Shown here one piece after another: positions 8,467 through 17,402 of a stretch of 64,000 nt of DNA. A program made the translations under genes and the position numbers. How positions within the stretch are numbered: position 1 is the first letter of the stretch; each line of letters begins with the position of its first letter. The stretch covers positions 682,001 to 746,000 of the forward strand of contig NZ_KB889963.1 in the NCBI RefSeq assembly GCF_000372845.1, in the 5' to 3' direction. The notes beneath the pieces were generated by a model. The model ran no database searches, was not told the origin of the DNA, and worked only from the letters and a program-made list of their open reading frames with translations. This DNA is from Methylocystis rosea SV97 (GTDB taxonomy: Bacteria; Pseudomonadota; Alphaproteobacteria; Rhizobiales; Beijerinckiaceae).

Positions 8467-10110
8467 TCACCCATCCCTGCGCTTCACAAGCCCCGCCGCA
8501 ATGGCGCCGAGCGTCAGCGCCGCCACCCAGCCGAAAACCTCCTCGAACCAAACAAGACGCTGAGTCCAGCCGCTTAATGACGTCCAGCTTCCGTCCGAAA
8601 TCGGCGTCCACATATTGGATTGGCCGAGCCGCGCTACTGGCAGAATGAGATCAAGCGAATAGGCGAAGGAGCTGAACCGAGGATAGGCGACGAGCAGCGC
8701 GTCGCACTGCGTCCAGTTGATATTTGCTTGCGGAAATTTCTTTTCGCAGGAGGACCGTATCGCATTCACGGCGGTCGGATTTGCCGGCGCGAAATGGCCG
8801 TCTGATGCGACGTAATAATAGACCGCGGCGAACGCCAGCCAGATAAACAGCGCCGAATAGACAATGCGCATCGGACGATGGCCGTAGCCGGAAAATCGAC
8901 CATAGAACCAGTGCAGCGCCCAAGCGACGAAGTCATCAAGACGTGCAACTATGGAGAAGAAGGATGTGTACCGCCCGTCGGGGCCGAGCTTCCCCCAGGT
9001 GCGCAGCCATTTCTTCAGCGCGGTGTGATCCGCGACTTTGCCGGCGGCGCGCAGGCGATCTTCGCGAGCGATATCGACTTCCGCAGCATCGCGGAAATGA
9101 CCTTGTTCTCGAAGAACCTTGGCGAGCTGCATCCAAGGCTGGAGAGCAAAGGAATTGCCAGCAAGCAGCTCAGAACGTTGCCGGTCGAGCCAAACTATGC
9201 GGCTCTTGGCGTCGAGCGGCGCGCCAGCGGCGATGTGGTCGTAAAGAAATCCGTCGAGATCAAGTGCCTGCTCGCGCCACGAAGAGAGGTCATCGTGAAG
9301 AGTCGCTGCGCGCGCACGCGCGAAAGAAATATTACCATCCACCAACCGCACTCGATGAAAAAAGAGCGCACCGTGAATCTCAGCTCCGTGGCAGGAAAGT
9401 GCATCTCCGCCAGTGTTATGGAACCGGCTGCCCATACAATTAAGATCGCCGGCAATTTTCGCCCCTACAAAGCGAACCGCGCCGCTCGCGTAAAATGGCT
9501 GGCTCAGGTAAACGCTGCCCCCAATCTCAGCACTATCGCAGAAAAGGGCATTGCCGCTCGCGTTGTCCAGTCGGGCGCCTCCACATGTCAAGTCGCCGCG
9601 AATCTTTGTCCCCGAGAGGCGCACTTCGCCAGTCGCCTTTGTCATTCGAAAGTGCAGGCTTCCTTCGAGGAAAAGTCTGTCTCCCTGGAGGCCAGGGAAG
9701 ACGGAGCCATCGAGACCGATTGAGCGACCGCAAGTGTCCACTAGAAAAATCTTGGCGTCGAATCGGCAGTTAAAGAGCCAAAGACTGACTGAGAGCGTTG
9801 CGCCCTGGAGATCGAGAGTTTGCGTCGCGCCCACGTCCCGCGCCGTTCCAATCCATGCGCCTTTGAGCCACACGCCCTTTTCATGAACCGGAGCGTTTTC
9901 GTCTCCGCCGAGCGCCAGAAAGCGTACCAGCTCCGGCCTTATGACGTTTGCGCGCATCGGCGCGTTGGGTGCCTCCGCGGCAAGCAGACACGGTTTGCCG
10001 CGCGCGCTACAGGCGATCAGTTTTTTCTCGGCCCAAGAGAGATTTTTGAAATCCCTCAGTGAGCGCCCATGGGCGCGCTTGGTGTGCGGTCCGATAGCGC
10101 TGAAGTTCAC
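8467..10110 (-). CDS. Membrane protein with beta-helix-like repeat domain, function unknown
   Basis: 547 residues. Residues about 95-275 are built of degenerate repeats of the kind VRLSGTKIRGDLTCGGARL and VRFVGAKIAGDLNCMGSRF, each with a G-A/T-K-I-x-G-D-L core, suggesting a right-handed beta-solenoid related to pentapeptide or bactofilin-like folds. The C-terminal third has hydrophobic segments around IVYSALFIWLAFAAVYYYV, a central region, and VFGWVAALTLGAIAAGLV at the end, so the protein is probably anchored in the inner membrane with the solenoid in the cytoplasm. Homologues are often labelled membrane-associated oxidoreductase without evidence. No partner gene is obvious. Confidence 0.75.
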   Translation of the reverse strand: MNFSAIGPHTKRAHGRSLRDFKNLSWAEKKLIACSARGKPCLLAAEAPNAPMRANVIRPELVRFLALGGDENAPVHEKGVWLKGAWIGTARDVGATQTLDLQGATLSVSLWLFNCRFDAKIFLVDTCGRSIGLDGSVFPGLQGDRLFLEGSLHFRMTKATGEVRLSGTKIRGDLTCGGARLDNASGNALFCDSAEIGGSVYLSQPFYASGAVRFVGAKIAGDLNCMGSRFHNTGGDALSCHGAEIHGALFFHRVRLVDGNISFARARAATLHDDLSSWREQALDLDGFLYDHIAAGAPLDAKSRIVWLDRQRSELLAGNSFALQPWMQLAKVLREQGHFRDAAEVDIAREDRLRAAGKVADHTALKKWLRTWGKLGPDGRYTSFFSIVARLDDFVAWALHWFYGRFSGYGHRPMRIVYSALFIWLAFAAVYYYVASDGHFAPANPTAVNAIRSSCEKKFPQANINWTQCDALLVAYPRFSSFAYSLDLILPVARLGQSNMWTPISDGSWTSLSGWTQRLVWFEEVFGWVAALTLGAIAAGLVKRRDG

Positions 10111-10172
10111 AAATAGATTCCTCGTCGCAACTTATTTGTTGATACTTGCCCAAAAAATTGGTCAACGGCTAA

Positions 10173-11114
10173 TCAATTGCCCGCCACACATCTTTGCGCA
10201 ATCTCATTCAACCGGCGTCCGCGCTCGGCCTCATCGGTCACGCCGGCGAGCGCCTTGCTGCTGATCGCTTCCCGCGCCGTGCACGCGCAGGCGTCGTGGC
10301 AAATTTTTCCTTCGCCGCCCTCATTCATGCAGCGCGCTTCGCATGAGGCGACAAATTCCGTCGCGTCGACGGCGGGCGGAATGAGATAGGCGAGTCCCAT
10401 AAAGAGCGCGAAGAGCGCCGGCTGATGCGCGAGATAGATGAGAAGACTGTGCCTGCCGAGGAAGGGAAGCCATTCTCTCTTGGAACGTGTCGGGAGAGGG
10501 TTAGCGCCCTCGCCGCTCACGCCAGCTCTATTTCCGTAAACGGGGAGAGCGAGTTTTGCCGCCGCCACGCCGAGCAGCAGCGCGCCGGCCCAGGGAAAAA
10601 GCGGACGCCAGTCCTGAGTCATCGGTTCGCTGGTCGAAAGCCCGATCCATTGCAGCCAATCGGCGTTGAAGGCGGACGACGCGAAGAACTCCCCGCCGAG
10701 AAGGAAAAAGGCGCCGCAAGCGAATGCGATTGGCCAGGGCGCGAAAAGAAAGGGAACCGCGATCAGGCTGGCGGCCGCGATGCAATGCAGAATGCCGAAG
10801 AACACATAGGAGGTGGGAAAAAGGGCATAGGTGCCGGCCGTCACCAGCGCCGCCGCCGCGGCGATGAGCGCGAAGCGGCGCCAGAAGGCCGGCCAGCGCA
10901 TTGAATCGCGATTGGCCAGTACCAGCGCGACGCCCGCGATGAACAGAAAGGCGAAGGCGATCGAATGGCCGAAGATCCTGACGGGCGCCGACCAGGGGAG
11001 ATTAGCCGGCGCATAGCCGAAATGCGCGAGATCCCAGATGACGTGAAAAACCACCATCGCCAGGACGGCGAGGCCGCGCGCCGCGTCGAGCGCCCACCAC
11101 CGGCCCTGACTCAT
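10173..11114 (-). CDS. DUF1624 (heparan-alpha-glucosaminide N-acetyltransferase-like) membrane protein
   Basis: 313 residues with about seven hydrophobic segments. The N-terminus ALDAARGLAVLAMVVFHVIWDLAHFGY is the hallmark of the DUF1624 family, whose conserved Arg, His and Asp in the first helix resemble acyltransferase-3 enzymes. After the last helix a cysteine-rich tail is seen (CEARC, CHDACAC, C near the end), probably facing the periplasm. The start overlaps the stop of the upstream gene by four bases (ATGA-type junction), so the two are translationally coupled. Substrate unknown; an acyl transfer to a cell-surface sugar is only an inference from the family. Confidence 0.85.
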   Translation of the reverse strand: MSQGRWWALDAARGLAVLAMVVFHVIWDLAHFGYAPANLPWSAPVRIFGHSIAFAFLFIAGVALVLANRDSMRWPAFWRRFALIAAAAALVTAGTYALFPTSYVFFGILHCIAAASLIAVPFLFAPWPIAFACGAFFLLGGEFFASSAFNADWLQWIGLSTSEPMTQDWRPLFPWAGALLLGVAAAKLALPVYGNRAGVSGEGANPLPTRSKREWLPFLGRHSLLIYLAHQPALFALFMGLAYLIPPAVDATEFVASCEARCMNEGGEGKICHDACACTAREAISSKALAGVTDEAERGRRLNEIAQRCVAGN

Positions 11115-12091
11115 CGGCGCGCGGCCGCCGGCGGCGCGCCCTGGAATTTGCTGAACACCATGTCAGGCGCCGAAAGATTATGGCGCGACGGCAGATGACG
11201 GCCGACCCACACTTCTGTCGCGCTGGCGCCAGGAAAGCGAATGACGGGCGCTTCCTCCCAACTCTTCCCGCGCTTGCTGCGCCAGGCGACAATGGCGGCG
11301 TCGCTCATCGTCTCCATGGCGTACATCGACCGCAGCGCCGCGAAGGGCAATCCGTTCGGCATCGCCTGGCTGAAGGAGACGTCGAGCGTTATCCGGTCCT
11401 GATCGACGCTCTTGATCGAGAGGCGGCCTTCGCCGCCGCGCCTGAATTTGAGGATCAGGCTGCGCGATTGAGGCTCGAAGACGATTTCCTCAATATCGAC
11501 GATCGGCCGCTCCTGCGTCTCGACCGGCCCGACGAGAAAGGACGAGCCGTAAGCCGTCCAGCGCATGTCGTCGAAGGGCAGTGGCCGCGCGCGCCAATAG
11601 CCGTCGGGCGGATAGAGCACCATGATCTCTTCGGCGCGCTCGCGGCGCCACATCCAGAGCTGGATCAGATGGAAGCCGTGCTCGACGGAATCGCCGACGC
11701 GGATCGGCACGTCGTTGGGGCGCCAGAACGAGGGAAAGGTGTAGCCCGTCAGCCAGAATTCCGGCGTCTCCCAGAAGGTCTTGCGGCGCGCCTGCGAAAA
11801 CGCCTTGGGGTCCACGGTGAAATCGCAGCTCGACCAGTCGGGCGCCCAGCGATCCGAGGCGATCGTGTTGATGTAGGAGGGGTGCACCGCCTGGATCTGC
11901 AGACTGCGCACGCGCGGCGAGATGAAGTCGAGCTCGACATTGTCCTTCTCGGCGCAGAGCTCCGGGGCCGAATTATTCTCGACGCGAACTTGCAACTCTT
12001 CGGCCGCGTCCGGAGCCTGCGCCGAGGCTGAGCCGGTTAAGGCCAAGCCGCCGGCTCCCAAAAGAAAGCGGCGGCGATCGAATGTGGTCAA
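11111..12091 (-). CDS. Exported protein of unknown function, twin-arginine-like signal
   Basis: 326 residues if read from a TTG at 12091 that is preceded by aagga; the open frame extends further to 12178. The N-terminus TTFDRRRFLLGAGGLALTGSASAQA is a good Tat-type signal with RRRF, hydrophobic core and an AxA cleavage site. The mature part has many aromatic residues (WETPEFWLTGYTFPSFW) and no motif I recognise. It is the first gene of a two-gene unit with the DUF1624 membrane protein, so a joint envelope function is likely. Hypothetical status is honest here. Confidence 0.75.
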   Translation of the reverse strand: MTTFDRRRFLLGAGGLALTGSASAQAPDAAEELQVRVENNSAPELCAEKDNVELDFISPRVRSLQIQAVHPSYINTIASDRWAPDWSSCDFTVDPKAFSQARRKTFWETPEFWLTGYTFPSFWRPNDVPIRVGDSVEHGFHLIQLWMWRRERAEEIMVLYPPDGYWRARPLPFDDMRWTAYGSSFLVGPVETQERPIVDIEEIVFEPQSRSLILKFRRGGEGRLSIKSVDQDRITLDVSFSQAMPNGLPFAALRSMYAMETMSDAAIVAWRSKRGKSWEEAPVIRFPGASATEVWVGRHLPSRHNLSAPDMVFSKFQGAPPAAARR

Positions 12092-12228
12092 CTGGACGAT
12101 TCCTTGCTGCTTTTTGAACTCCTTATCGCGCGCAAAGGAAGCGCGCGGCAAGCGTCGCGATCCATTAACGGGGCGCAAAAGGCGAAAACAAGGAGTAGGC
12201 CCGCCCGGCAGAGGACAGGCCCTTGCAT

Positions 12229-12338
12229 AGAGCAGGCGCCGAAAAAGTTGACGGACTTCCGACGGGAACCTGCTCCACCATTTCGATTTTGAGCGCTTCC
12301 TTACCGATCACATGTTCCATGCGACCGGGAAGCGCTCC
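12229..12338. repeat. Two-hairpin dispersed repeat (agagcagg...ctgctc), copy 1
   Basis: First hairpin agagcagg...cgaaaaagttgacggacttccgacgggaacctgctcc, second hairpin gagcgcttcc...gatcacatgttccatgcgac...gggaagcgctcc. Closely similar copies are at 14016-14128 and, truncated, 31899-31975. This copy ends seven bases before the stop codon of the L,D-transpeptidase gene on the minus strand. Confidence 0.85.
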
Positions 12339-12344
12339 AAGCGT

Positions 12345-12896
12345 TCAGAAAAGGCCGCCGCCAAACAAAGCGGTGAAAGGATCGGCGACTGCGTAGCCCG
12401 AGCCATAATAGGAACGGCCGCGCGAGGACGCATAGTGGACGCTGCTCCCCCGCCGCGCGCTGGCATAGTATTGGCTCCGTGGCGGCGAGCCGGTGATCGA
12501 AATGCGGCCGCCTTCATTCTGCACCATTTGATACAGCATCGCCGCGTGGCCGGGCGACAGGCGCACGCAGCCGTGCGACGCCGGCTGGCCGAGCATCCCT
12601 GTCGCATAAGACCCGTGGATCGCATAGCCGCCGCGGAAAAAGATCGAGTGGGGCATGGGCGACATGTGATACTTTCGGGAATAATGCATGGGCTGCATGC
12701 CGGTGGGCGCAAACGAGCCGCGCGGCGTCGAATAGCCGGCGCGGGCCGTCGACACCGGCCACGAATAGCTGCCCGACGAAGACTGCACATGCATGGTCTG
12801 CGTCGAAAGATTGATGTGGATGTGGGCGGCGGCGTTCGCCGCGCCCGCCCACGCAAACGGACAAACAATGAAAGGAATGATGACGGGAATACGCAT
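12345..12896 (-). CDS. L,D-transpeptidase (YkuD domain), exported
   Basis: 183 residues with a signal peptide ending around AGAANAAAH. The YkuD catalytic site is complete: HGSY at 94-97 and SHGCVRL with nucleophile Cys110. Such enzymes form 3-3 cross-links in peptidoglycan or attach proteins to it. The last 45 residues are Ser/Gly/Tyr-rich and probably flexible. An ATG start at 12896 fits the signal peptide. It is divergently oriented to the murein endopeptidase gene at 13054, which suggests a shared envelope role. Confidence 0.9.
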   Translation of the reverse strand: MRIPVIIPFIVCPFAWAGAANAAAHIHINLSTQTMHVQSSSGSYSWPVSTARAGYSTPRGSFAPTGMQPMHYSRKYHMSPMPHSIFFRGGYAIHGSYATGMLGQPASHGCVRLSPGHAAMLYQMVQNEGGRISITGSPPRSQYYASARRGSSVHYASSRGRSYYGSGYAVADPFTALFGGGLF

Positions 12897-13053
12897 GATG
12901 GACTCCTAACCAAACGCGCAGGCGCCGCGCCGGGCATTCTGCTGTGGCTTGGCGCGCCATCAAACTAAATGAAGCGGTAAGCTTTCCCGGCAAGGATGAA
13001 TCGCAAACCTTTGCGCCGGCGACGCGCGCTTCGACACTGGGGGCGAAACGCCC

Positions 13054-14010
13054 ATGACGACAAATTCGATATTGCGCGCGCTGCGCGTGGCGCTGTTCGC
13101 CTCAGCAGGCTTGGCGTCCTTGGCGTCCTTGGCGGCGCTGGCGACGACAAATGGCGCTCTGGCGCAGGATAGGGGCGTGCTCGATCCAAAGCCGCTGCCG
13201 CCGCTCGCCAATCCCTCCAGTCCGGTGACGCCGGCGCGAGAACTGTTTGGCCGCGCGCAAGAGGCGGCGCCGCTCCATCCCGATCCGATCGGCTTCTATT
13301 CGCGCGGCTGTCTCGCGGGCGGCGAGCCGCTGCCGATCAACGGCCCCCACTGGCAGGTCATGCGCCTGTCGCGCAACCGCAATTGGGGACATCCCAATCT
13401 CATCGCCTTTTTGAAACATTTTTCGTCGAAGGCGGCGCGCGAATCGGGCTGGCCAGGCCTGCTCGTCGGCGATCTGTCGCAACCGCGCGGCGGGCCGATG
13501 CTCTCTGGCCACGCGTCGCATCAGATCGGGCTCGACGCCGACATCTGGCTGACGCCGATGCCCAACCGCGAACTCACCCGCGAAGAGCGCGAAGAGCTGA
13601 TGTCGACGGACGTGGTGCGCGACGACGGGCTCGACGTCCGCCCCGAGGTCTGGAGCGCAGGCCACATCGCCCTGATCCGCGCGGCGGCGATGGAGCCGGC
13701 CGTGCAGCGCATCTTCGTCAACGCCGCGATCAAACGCGCGTTATGCCGCTCGGCGCAGGGCGAAAGCTGGATGCACAAGGTGCGGCCGATGTGGGGGCAC
13801 AACTACCATTTCCACATCCGGCTTCACTGCCCGAACGGCTCCAACTGCCGCGACCAGGACCCGACGCCCTCCGGCGATGGCTGCGACGCCTCGCTCGCCT
13901 GGTGGTTCCAGGACGGGGTGCTGCACGCGAAGAAGTCGGGGAAAAGCTGGCCGCCGATGACCATGGCGGGATTGCCGTCAGCCTGCCGCGAGGTTTTGCG
14001 CGCGCAGTAG
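13054..14010 (+). CDS. mepA: Penicillin-insensitive murein endopeptidase
   Basis: 318 residues with an N-terminal signal peptide (LRVALFASAGLASLASLAALATTNGALA). MepA zinc and active-site motifs are present: SGHASHQIGLDADIW at about 151-164 (His153, Asp160), and WGHNYHFHIRL at 247-257. The enzyme is a periplasmic metallopeptidase of the LAS family that cuts D-Ala-meso-DAP cross-links in peptidoglycan. Length is slightly above the E. coli protein. It lies head to head with an L,D-transpeptidase, and its 3' end is followed within 6 bases by a two-hairpin repeat. Confidence 0.93.
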   Translation: MTTNSILRALRVALFASAGLASLASLAALATTNGALAQDRGVLDPKPLPPLANPSSPVTPARELFGRAQEAAPLHPDPIGFYSRGCLAGGEPLPINGPHWQVMRLSRNRNWGHPNLIAFLKHFSSKAARESGWPGLLVGDLSQPRGGPMLSGHASHQIGLDADIWLTPMPNRELTREEREELMSTDVVRDDGLDVRPEVWSAGHIALIRAAAMEPAVQRIFVNAAIKRALCRSAQGESWMHKVRPMWGHNYHFHIRLHCPNGSNCRDQDPTPSGDGCDASLAWWFQDGVLHAKKSGKSWPPMTMAGLPSACREVLRAQ

Positions 14011-14015
14011 GGCTC

Positions 14016-14128
14016 AGAGCAGGTTCCGAAAAAGTTGACAGACTTTTTCTAGGAGAACCTGCTCCAATGTTTTGATTTTGAGCGTTTCCTTATCGATCAC
14101 ATAGTTCCATGTGATCGGGAAGCGCTCT
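14016..14128. repeat. Two-hairpin dispersed repeat (agagcagg...ctgctc), copy 2
   Basis: First hairpin agagcaggttccgaaaaagt-tgacag-actttttctaggagaacctgctc; second hairpin gagcgtttcc...gatcacatagttccatgtgatcgggaagcgctc. It fills the gap between the convergent mepA and msrA genes and its last bases (ctcta) contribute the msrA stop codon. Confidence 0.88.
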
Positions 14129-14774
14129 AGTCGCAAGAGCCGAGCGGGCAGGCGAGGCCGGTTCCGCCGAGTCCGCAGTAACCGCCGGGATTTTTGGCGA
14201 GATACTGCTGGTGATATTCTTCGGCGTAATAAAACGGCGGGCTCTCGCGGATTTCCGTCGTGATCGCGCCCAGGCCAGCCTGCGTCAATACGCGTTGATA
14301 CATGGCGAGAGAGGCCTTCGCGGCGGCCAGCTGTTCCGGCGTCGAGACATAGATGGCCGAGCGATATTGCGTGCCGGCGTCATTTCCCTGGCGCATGCCC
14401 TGCGTCGGGTCATGGCTTTCCCAAAAAATGCGCAAGAGCTGTTCGAAGCTCATCGCCGGCGGCTGATAGACGACGCACACCACCTCCGCATGGCCGGTGC
14501 GGCCGCTGCAGACGTCATCATAGGTGGGATTTTTCGTCACGCCGCCGGCGTAGCCGACCGCCGTCACATAGACGCCTTCGCCCGCCTGCCAGAATTTGCG
14601 CTCCGCGCCCCAAAAGCAGCCCATGCCGAAGAGGACCTGTTCGGACCCCAGCGGAAACGGCGGGTCGAGCGGGCGCCCGTTAACGAAATGGCGCGCCCCA
14701 TGCGCCACCGGCGTTTCGCGGTCGGGGATGGGCCCAAGCAGTTTGGAAAGACCGAGTTCGTCGAAGATCGTCAT
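14127..14774 (-). CDS. msrA: Peptide-methionine (S)-S-oxide reductase
   Basis: 215 residues from the ATG at 14774 ([15 protein letters not shown]); the open frame continues upstream in unrelated sequence. The active-site motif [11 protein letters not shown] contains nucleophile Cys53, and GYAGG, HAEVV and YHQQYL are family hallmarks; resolving cysteines are near the C-terminus (LACPLGSC). It reduces methionine-S-sulfoxide in proteins with thioredoxin. The stop codon lies in the end of the two-hairpin repeat. Confidence 0.95.
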   Translation of the reverse strand: MTIFDELGLSKLLGPIPDRETPVAHGARHFVNGRPLDPPFPLGSEQVLFGMGCFWGAERKFWQAGEGVYVTAVGYAGGVTKNPTYDDVCSGRTGHAEVVCVVYQPPAMSFEQLLRIFWESHDPTQGMRQGNDAGTQYRSAIYVSTPEQLAAAKASLAMYQRVLTQAGLGAITTEIRESPPFYYAEEYHQQYLAKNPGGYCGLGGTGLACPLGSCD

Positions 14775-14806
14775 GGCGCCGATATAGTGTGGCGGCTCGA
14801 GGGAAA

Positions 14807-15124
14807 CTAGCGCCGTGCGTAATAGAGAGGCGCCGACCGCCGGTGGCTGAGCAGGATCAGCAAGGCCCCGACGCCGCCGAAGGCGACGCTGACCGGCGCC
14901 AGCATCAGCGTGGTCAAAACCGGGTCCCACAGAAAGGCCGAGACATTCTCGACGCTCGACTGCAGCGACTGATAAAGGCCAGGAAACACCGCGGACGTTC
15001 CCCTGCTGATGCTCGTCACCATGACCCGGCCGGCGGCGATCGAGCGTGTGCCGTCGACGATGAGGGCGATGAAGCCGCCCGCGAGCAGGAGAAGGCCGAT
15101 CAGTCTTGTGAGGAGTCGCAGCAT
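14807..15124 (-). CDS. Small two-helix membrane protein, function unknown
   Basis: 105 residues from the ATG at 15124, which has gaagag just upstream. Two hydrophobic segments ([18 protein letters not shown] near the start and [20 protein letters not shown] near the end) flank a soluble loop of about 45 residues. Similar small proteins are annotated as hypothetical in Rhizobiales. It is transcribed in the same direction as msrA, 32 bases upstream, and may share its transcript. Confidence 0.7.
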   Translation of the reverse strand: MLRLLTRLIGLLLLAGGFIALIVDGTRSIAAGRVMVTSISRGTSAVFPGLYQSLQSSVENVSAFLWDPVLTTLMLAPVSVAFGGVGALLILLSHRRSAPLYYARR

Positions 15125-15251
15125 GGTCTCTTCGTGCGAATGTAAATGTTGCGATGGGTCGAAAAAGCGTGGGGAGAATAGGCGCCGCGGCCGCGTCTGT
15201 CCATGCTTGGCGTTGCGTTCCGGTCGCGCGTGCATATAGTGCGCGCTTCGC

Positions 15252-15341
15252 GGAGGGGTGGCCGAGTGGTTGAAGGCGCACGCCTGGAAAGTGTGTATGC
15301 GGGAAACCGTATCGCGGGTTCGAATCCCGCCCCCTCCGCCA
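15252..15341 (+). tRNA. tRNA-Ser (anticodon GGA)
   Basis: A class II tRNA of 90 bases: acceptor arms GGAGGGG/CCCCTCC, anticodon loop CTGGAAA (anticodon GGA), a long variable arm (tgtgtatgcgggaaaccgtatcg region), T arm CGGGTTCGAATCCCG, discriminator G and encoded CCA. It reads UCC and UCU serine codons. The higBA remnant starts 54 bases downstream, a typical site for acquired DNA. Confidence 0.95.
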
Positions 15342-15394
15342 GTTCTATCGAGGGCAACTGTCTCCGGGCTACATCAACGTAGCGCCGGCGCGCA

Positions 15395-15703
15395 TCACGC
15401 GACGGCCTTCAACGGCTTCGCCCGTTCGATACGTTTGCGCTCGCGAGGCGAATGCATCGCCTCCCATAAATCGCTACGTCGCTGCACGTTCAGCCAGAAG
15501 TCGGGGCTGTTGCCGAATACGCGGGCGAGAATGAGCGCCGTGGCCGCCGTCACGTTCCTGCGGTCATTGCACAGTTCGTTGACATGCTTGCGCTGGACCC
15601 CCATCGCCTCCGCCAGCGCGGTCTGGGTCAGTCCCATCGGCTCCATGAACTCTTCGACCAGAATCTCCGCCACCGTCACCGGCTTGCGCGTCGTCATCAA
15701 CAT
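15395..15703 (-). CDS. higA: HigA-type antitoxin, helix-turn-helix
   Basis: 102 residues from ATG at 15703; a GTG at 15715 is also possible. The helix-turn-helix is seen in MGLTQTALAEAMGVQRKHVNELCNDRRNVT, and the following ALILARVFGNSPDFWLNVQRRSDL is the family-typical C-terminal half. HigA neutralises the HigB ribosome-dependent mRNase and represses their shared promoter. It overlaps or abuts the end of the toxin gene, in the usual toxin-first order. Its partner is frameshifted, so this may now be an orphan antitoxin. Confidence 0.9.
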   Translation of the reverse strand: MLMTTRKPVTVAEILVEEFMEPMGLTQTALAEAMGVQRKHVNELCNDRRNVTAATALILARVFGNSPDFWLNVQRRSDLWEAMHSPRERKRIERAKPLKAVA

Positions 15704-15711
15704 GGCTCGCC

Positions 15712-16006
15712 TCACTGGTAACTGTGGTTGTCCAGATAGACGCTGGAGGCTTCGCCCTTAGCGCCATCCCATCGAAAGATAAGTCGCCACTGCTTGTTCA
15801 ACCGGATCGAATGAAAGTCGGCCAGATCGCCGCGCAGTTTCTCGAAGATTGCTCGGCGGGACACGCAGATCCTGATCCGTCGCCGCATCGTCGATCATCT
15901 GTAGTTTGCGGAACAGGCGGTTTTCGAGATCGGGCGGGATTTTCTTTGAGCGAACGTCGTCGACAAAGAAGGCGCGCAACCAATCGTCCCGAAAGCTTTC
16001 GATCAT
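15712..16006 (-). pseudogene. higB: higB toxin gene disrupted by a frameshift
   Basis: From ATG 16006 the frame gives MIESFRDDWLRAFF... and LENRLFRKLQMIDDAATDQDL...VPPSN, the N-terminal half of HigB. At about 15847-15850 the frame breaks: the family-typical continuation FEKLRGDLADFHSIR...LNKQWRLIFRWDG...VYLDNHSYQ is encoded in another frame and ends in TGA at 15712. Two bases appear missing (or one extra) where Asn-Arg-Phe is expected. Without the frameshift the product would be a normal-length (about 97 residues) RelE-superfamily mRNA interferase. Either a genuine inactivation or a base-calling error. Confidence 0.85.
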
Positions 16007-16248
16007 GCCGCGACTCTATAGGAGCATATGTACCACTCTGTGGGTCACTTGGCAATGCGGACGCGCCGTCCAAGGCTCGGCTGTTACAATCCCACATTCT
16101 GACCGGAGCCAAGCACCCTCGGCCACCCGCCCCCGCCGGCGTTTCCTGCCGCGCCGAGACCAGCTACAAAGCGAAGCATGAATAGGGTCTTGTCGCGCGC
16201 GCGCGCGCCGCGAAGCCGATCTCACAAATCTCGCTCAAAGGGAACGAC

Positions 16249-17364
16249 GTGATTCACCGGTTCCTCTGGCTGGCGATGGGCTATTGGAAAGGCCAAACGC
16301 AACGCCCGGCGTGGGTTCTCTCGGTTGGGTTTCTCATCTGCCTGGTTGTGAACACTTACATGGCTCTGGCCGTGAATCGCTGGAGCAAGAGTTTCTTCGA
16401 CGCGCTTCAAACGCATAAAGTCGATGAAGTGACCGGGGGAATTCTTCAACTCGCCATTCTGGCCGTCGGCGTCGGTCTTGCCTCAATCGCCACAACGCAG
16501 TTTCGTATGCGACTTCAGGTCAACTGGCGATTGTGGCTCACCGCCTCGCTCATCGAGAAATGGCTCGTCAACGAGTCTCGCCAGGCATGCGCCATATCCC
16601 CCGCAATCGATAATCCGGAAGCCCGCATCGCCGATGACGGTCGGCTGGCGATCGAGCTTTTTGTCGATCTCGCCGGCGGCGTCATCAATATTTTCTTGGT
16701 GTCAGCCGCCTTCATCCTCGTTCTCTGGCAAGTCGGGGGCTCCTATGAGTTTCTCGGCGTGGTCATCCCCGGTTATCTGGTGCTCGCGGTCTTCGTCTAT
16801 TCAGTGGTGACGTCGTTTTGCATGTGGGTGCTGGGGCGACCGCTGGTGGCGAGCGTCGAAGCAAAGGCCGCGGCGGAGGGGAACTTCCGCTATGCGCTCA
16901 CCCGCGCTCGTCATGAGTTCGAGTCGAGAGCGGTGGTGGAAGTCGACGAGGACATCGATCGCGATATTGGCGATTACCTGCGCCATCCCGTCGTCAAGGG
17001 GGTTCCGATCATTCCGGATCGGCTGCCCGAGATCGACGCCCAGAGCGGAAATCCCTTCGACAGATTCCTCTTTCTGCTCGCAGCGACCTGGGGGCGCGTC
17101 ATCCAGGGGCAGACAAAGATCGTTTTTTTGACGCACGCGAACAATCTACTGGCTCCCGCCGTCCCCCTGTTGCTTGGCGCGCCGAAATATCTTGCCGGCG
17201 ATTTGACGCTCGGAGATCTGATGCAGGCGGCCGCGGCCTTTTTGCAGGTGCAGCTTTCCCTCAATTGGCTCGCCGACAACGCCCTGAGCATCGCGAACTG
17301 GTCGGCGTCGGCGCGGCGCGTCGCGGCCCTTGATTTGGCGATTGACACGACACGTGAGGAATAG
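16249..17364 (+). CDS. SbmA/YddA-like ABC transporter membrane domain lacking an ATPase domain
   Basis: 371 residues, GTG start at 16249 after aaaggga. The sequence has the ABC_membrane_2 pattern: an N-terminal helix (VLSVGFLICLVVNTYMALAVNRWSKSFFDALQ), then WRLWLTASLIEKWL, NPEARIADD and FVDLAGGVINIFLVSAAFILVLW, and NWLADNALSIANWSASARRVAAL at the end. The NPDQRI-like motif (here NPEARI) is characteristic of the peroxisomal/YddA/SbmA group. In YddA-type proteins an ATP-binding domain follows at this point; here the protein stops, and the next gene starts 38 bases later. It may be an SbmA-like proton-driven peptide importer or a truncated exporter. Confidence 0.8.
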   Translation: MIHRFLWLAMGYWKGQTQRPAWVLSVGFLICLVVNTYMALAVNRWSKSFFDALQTHKVDEVTGGILQLAILAVGVGLASIATTQFRMRLQVNWRLWLTASLIEKWLVNESRQACAISPAIDNPEARIADDGRLAIELFVDLAGGVINIFLVSAAFILVLWQVGGSYEFLGVVIPGYLVLAVFVYSVVTSFCMWVLGRPLVASVEAKAAAEGNFRYALTRARHEFESRAVVEVDEDIDRDIGDYLRHPVVKGVPIIPDRLPEIDAQSGNPFDRFLFLLAATWGRVIQGQTKIVFLTHANNLLAPAVPLLLGAPKYLAGDLTLGDLMQAAAAFLQVQLSLNWLADNALSIANWSASARRVAALDLAIDTTREE

Positions 17365-17402
17365 CGCGTGCGCTTGTGACGTAGCGCTGACCAAGAGGGA
17401 AC

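Noticed and set aside
10425-10904. Plus-strand frame inside the DUF1624 gene
   Set aside because: Antisense shadow; the minus strand carries the recognisable membrane protein.
16007-16248. Possible integration remnant between higB and the SbmA-like gene
   Set aside because: No integrase fragment and no repeat of the tRNA-Ser 3' end could be found here.
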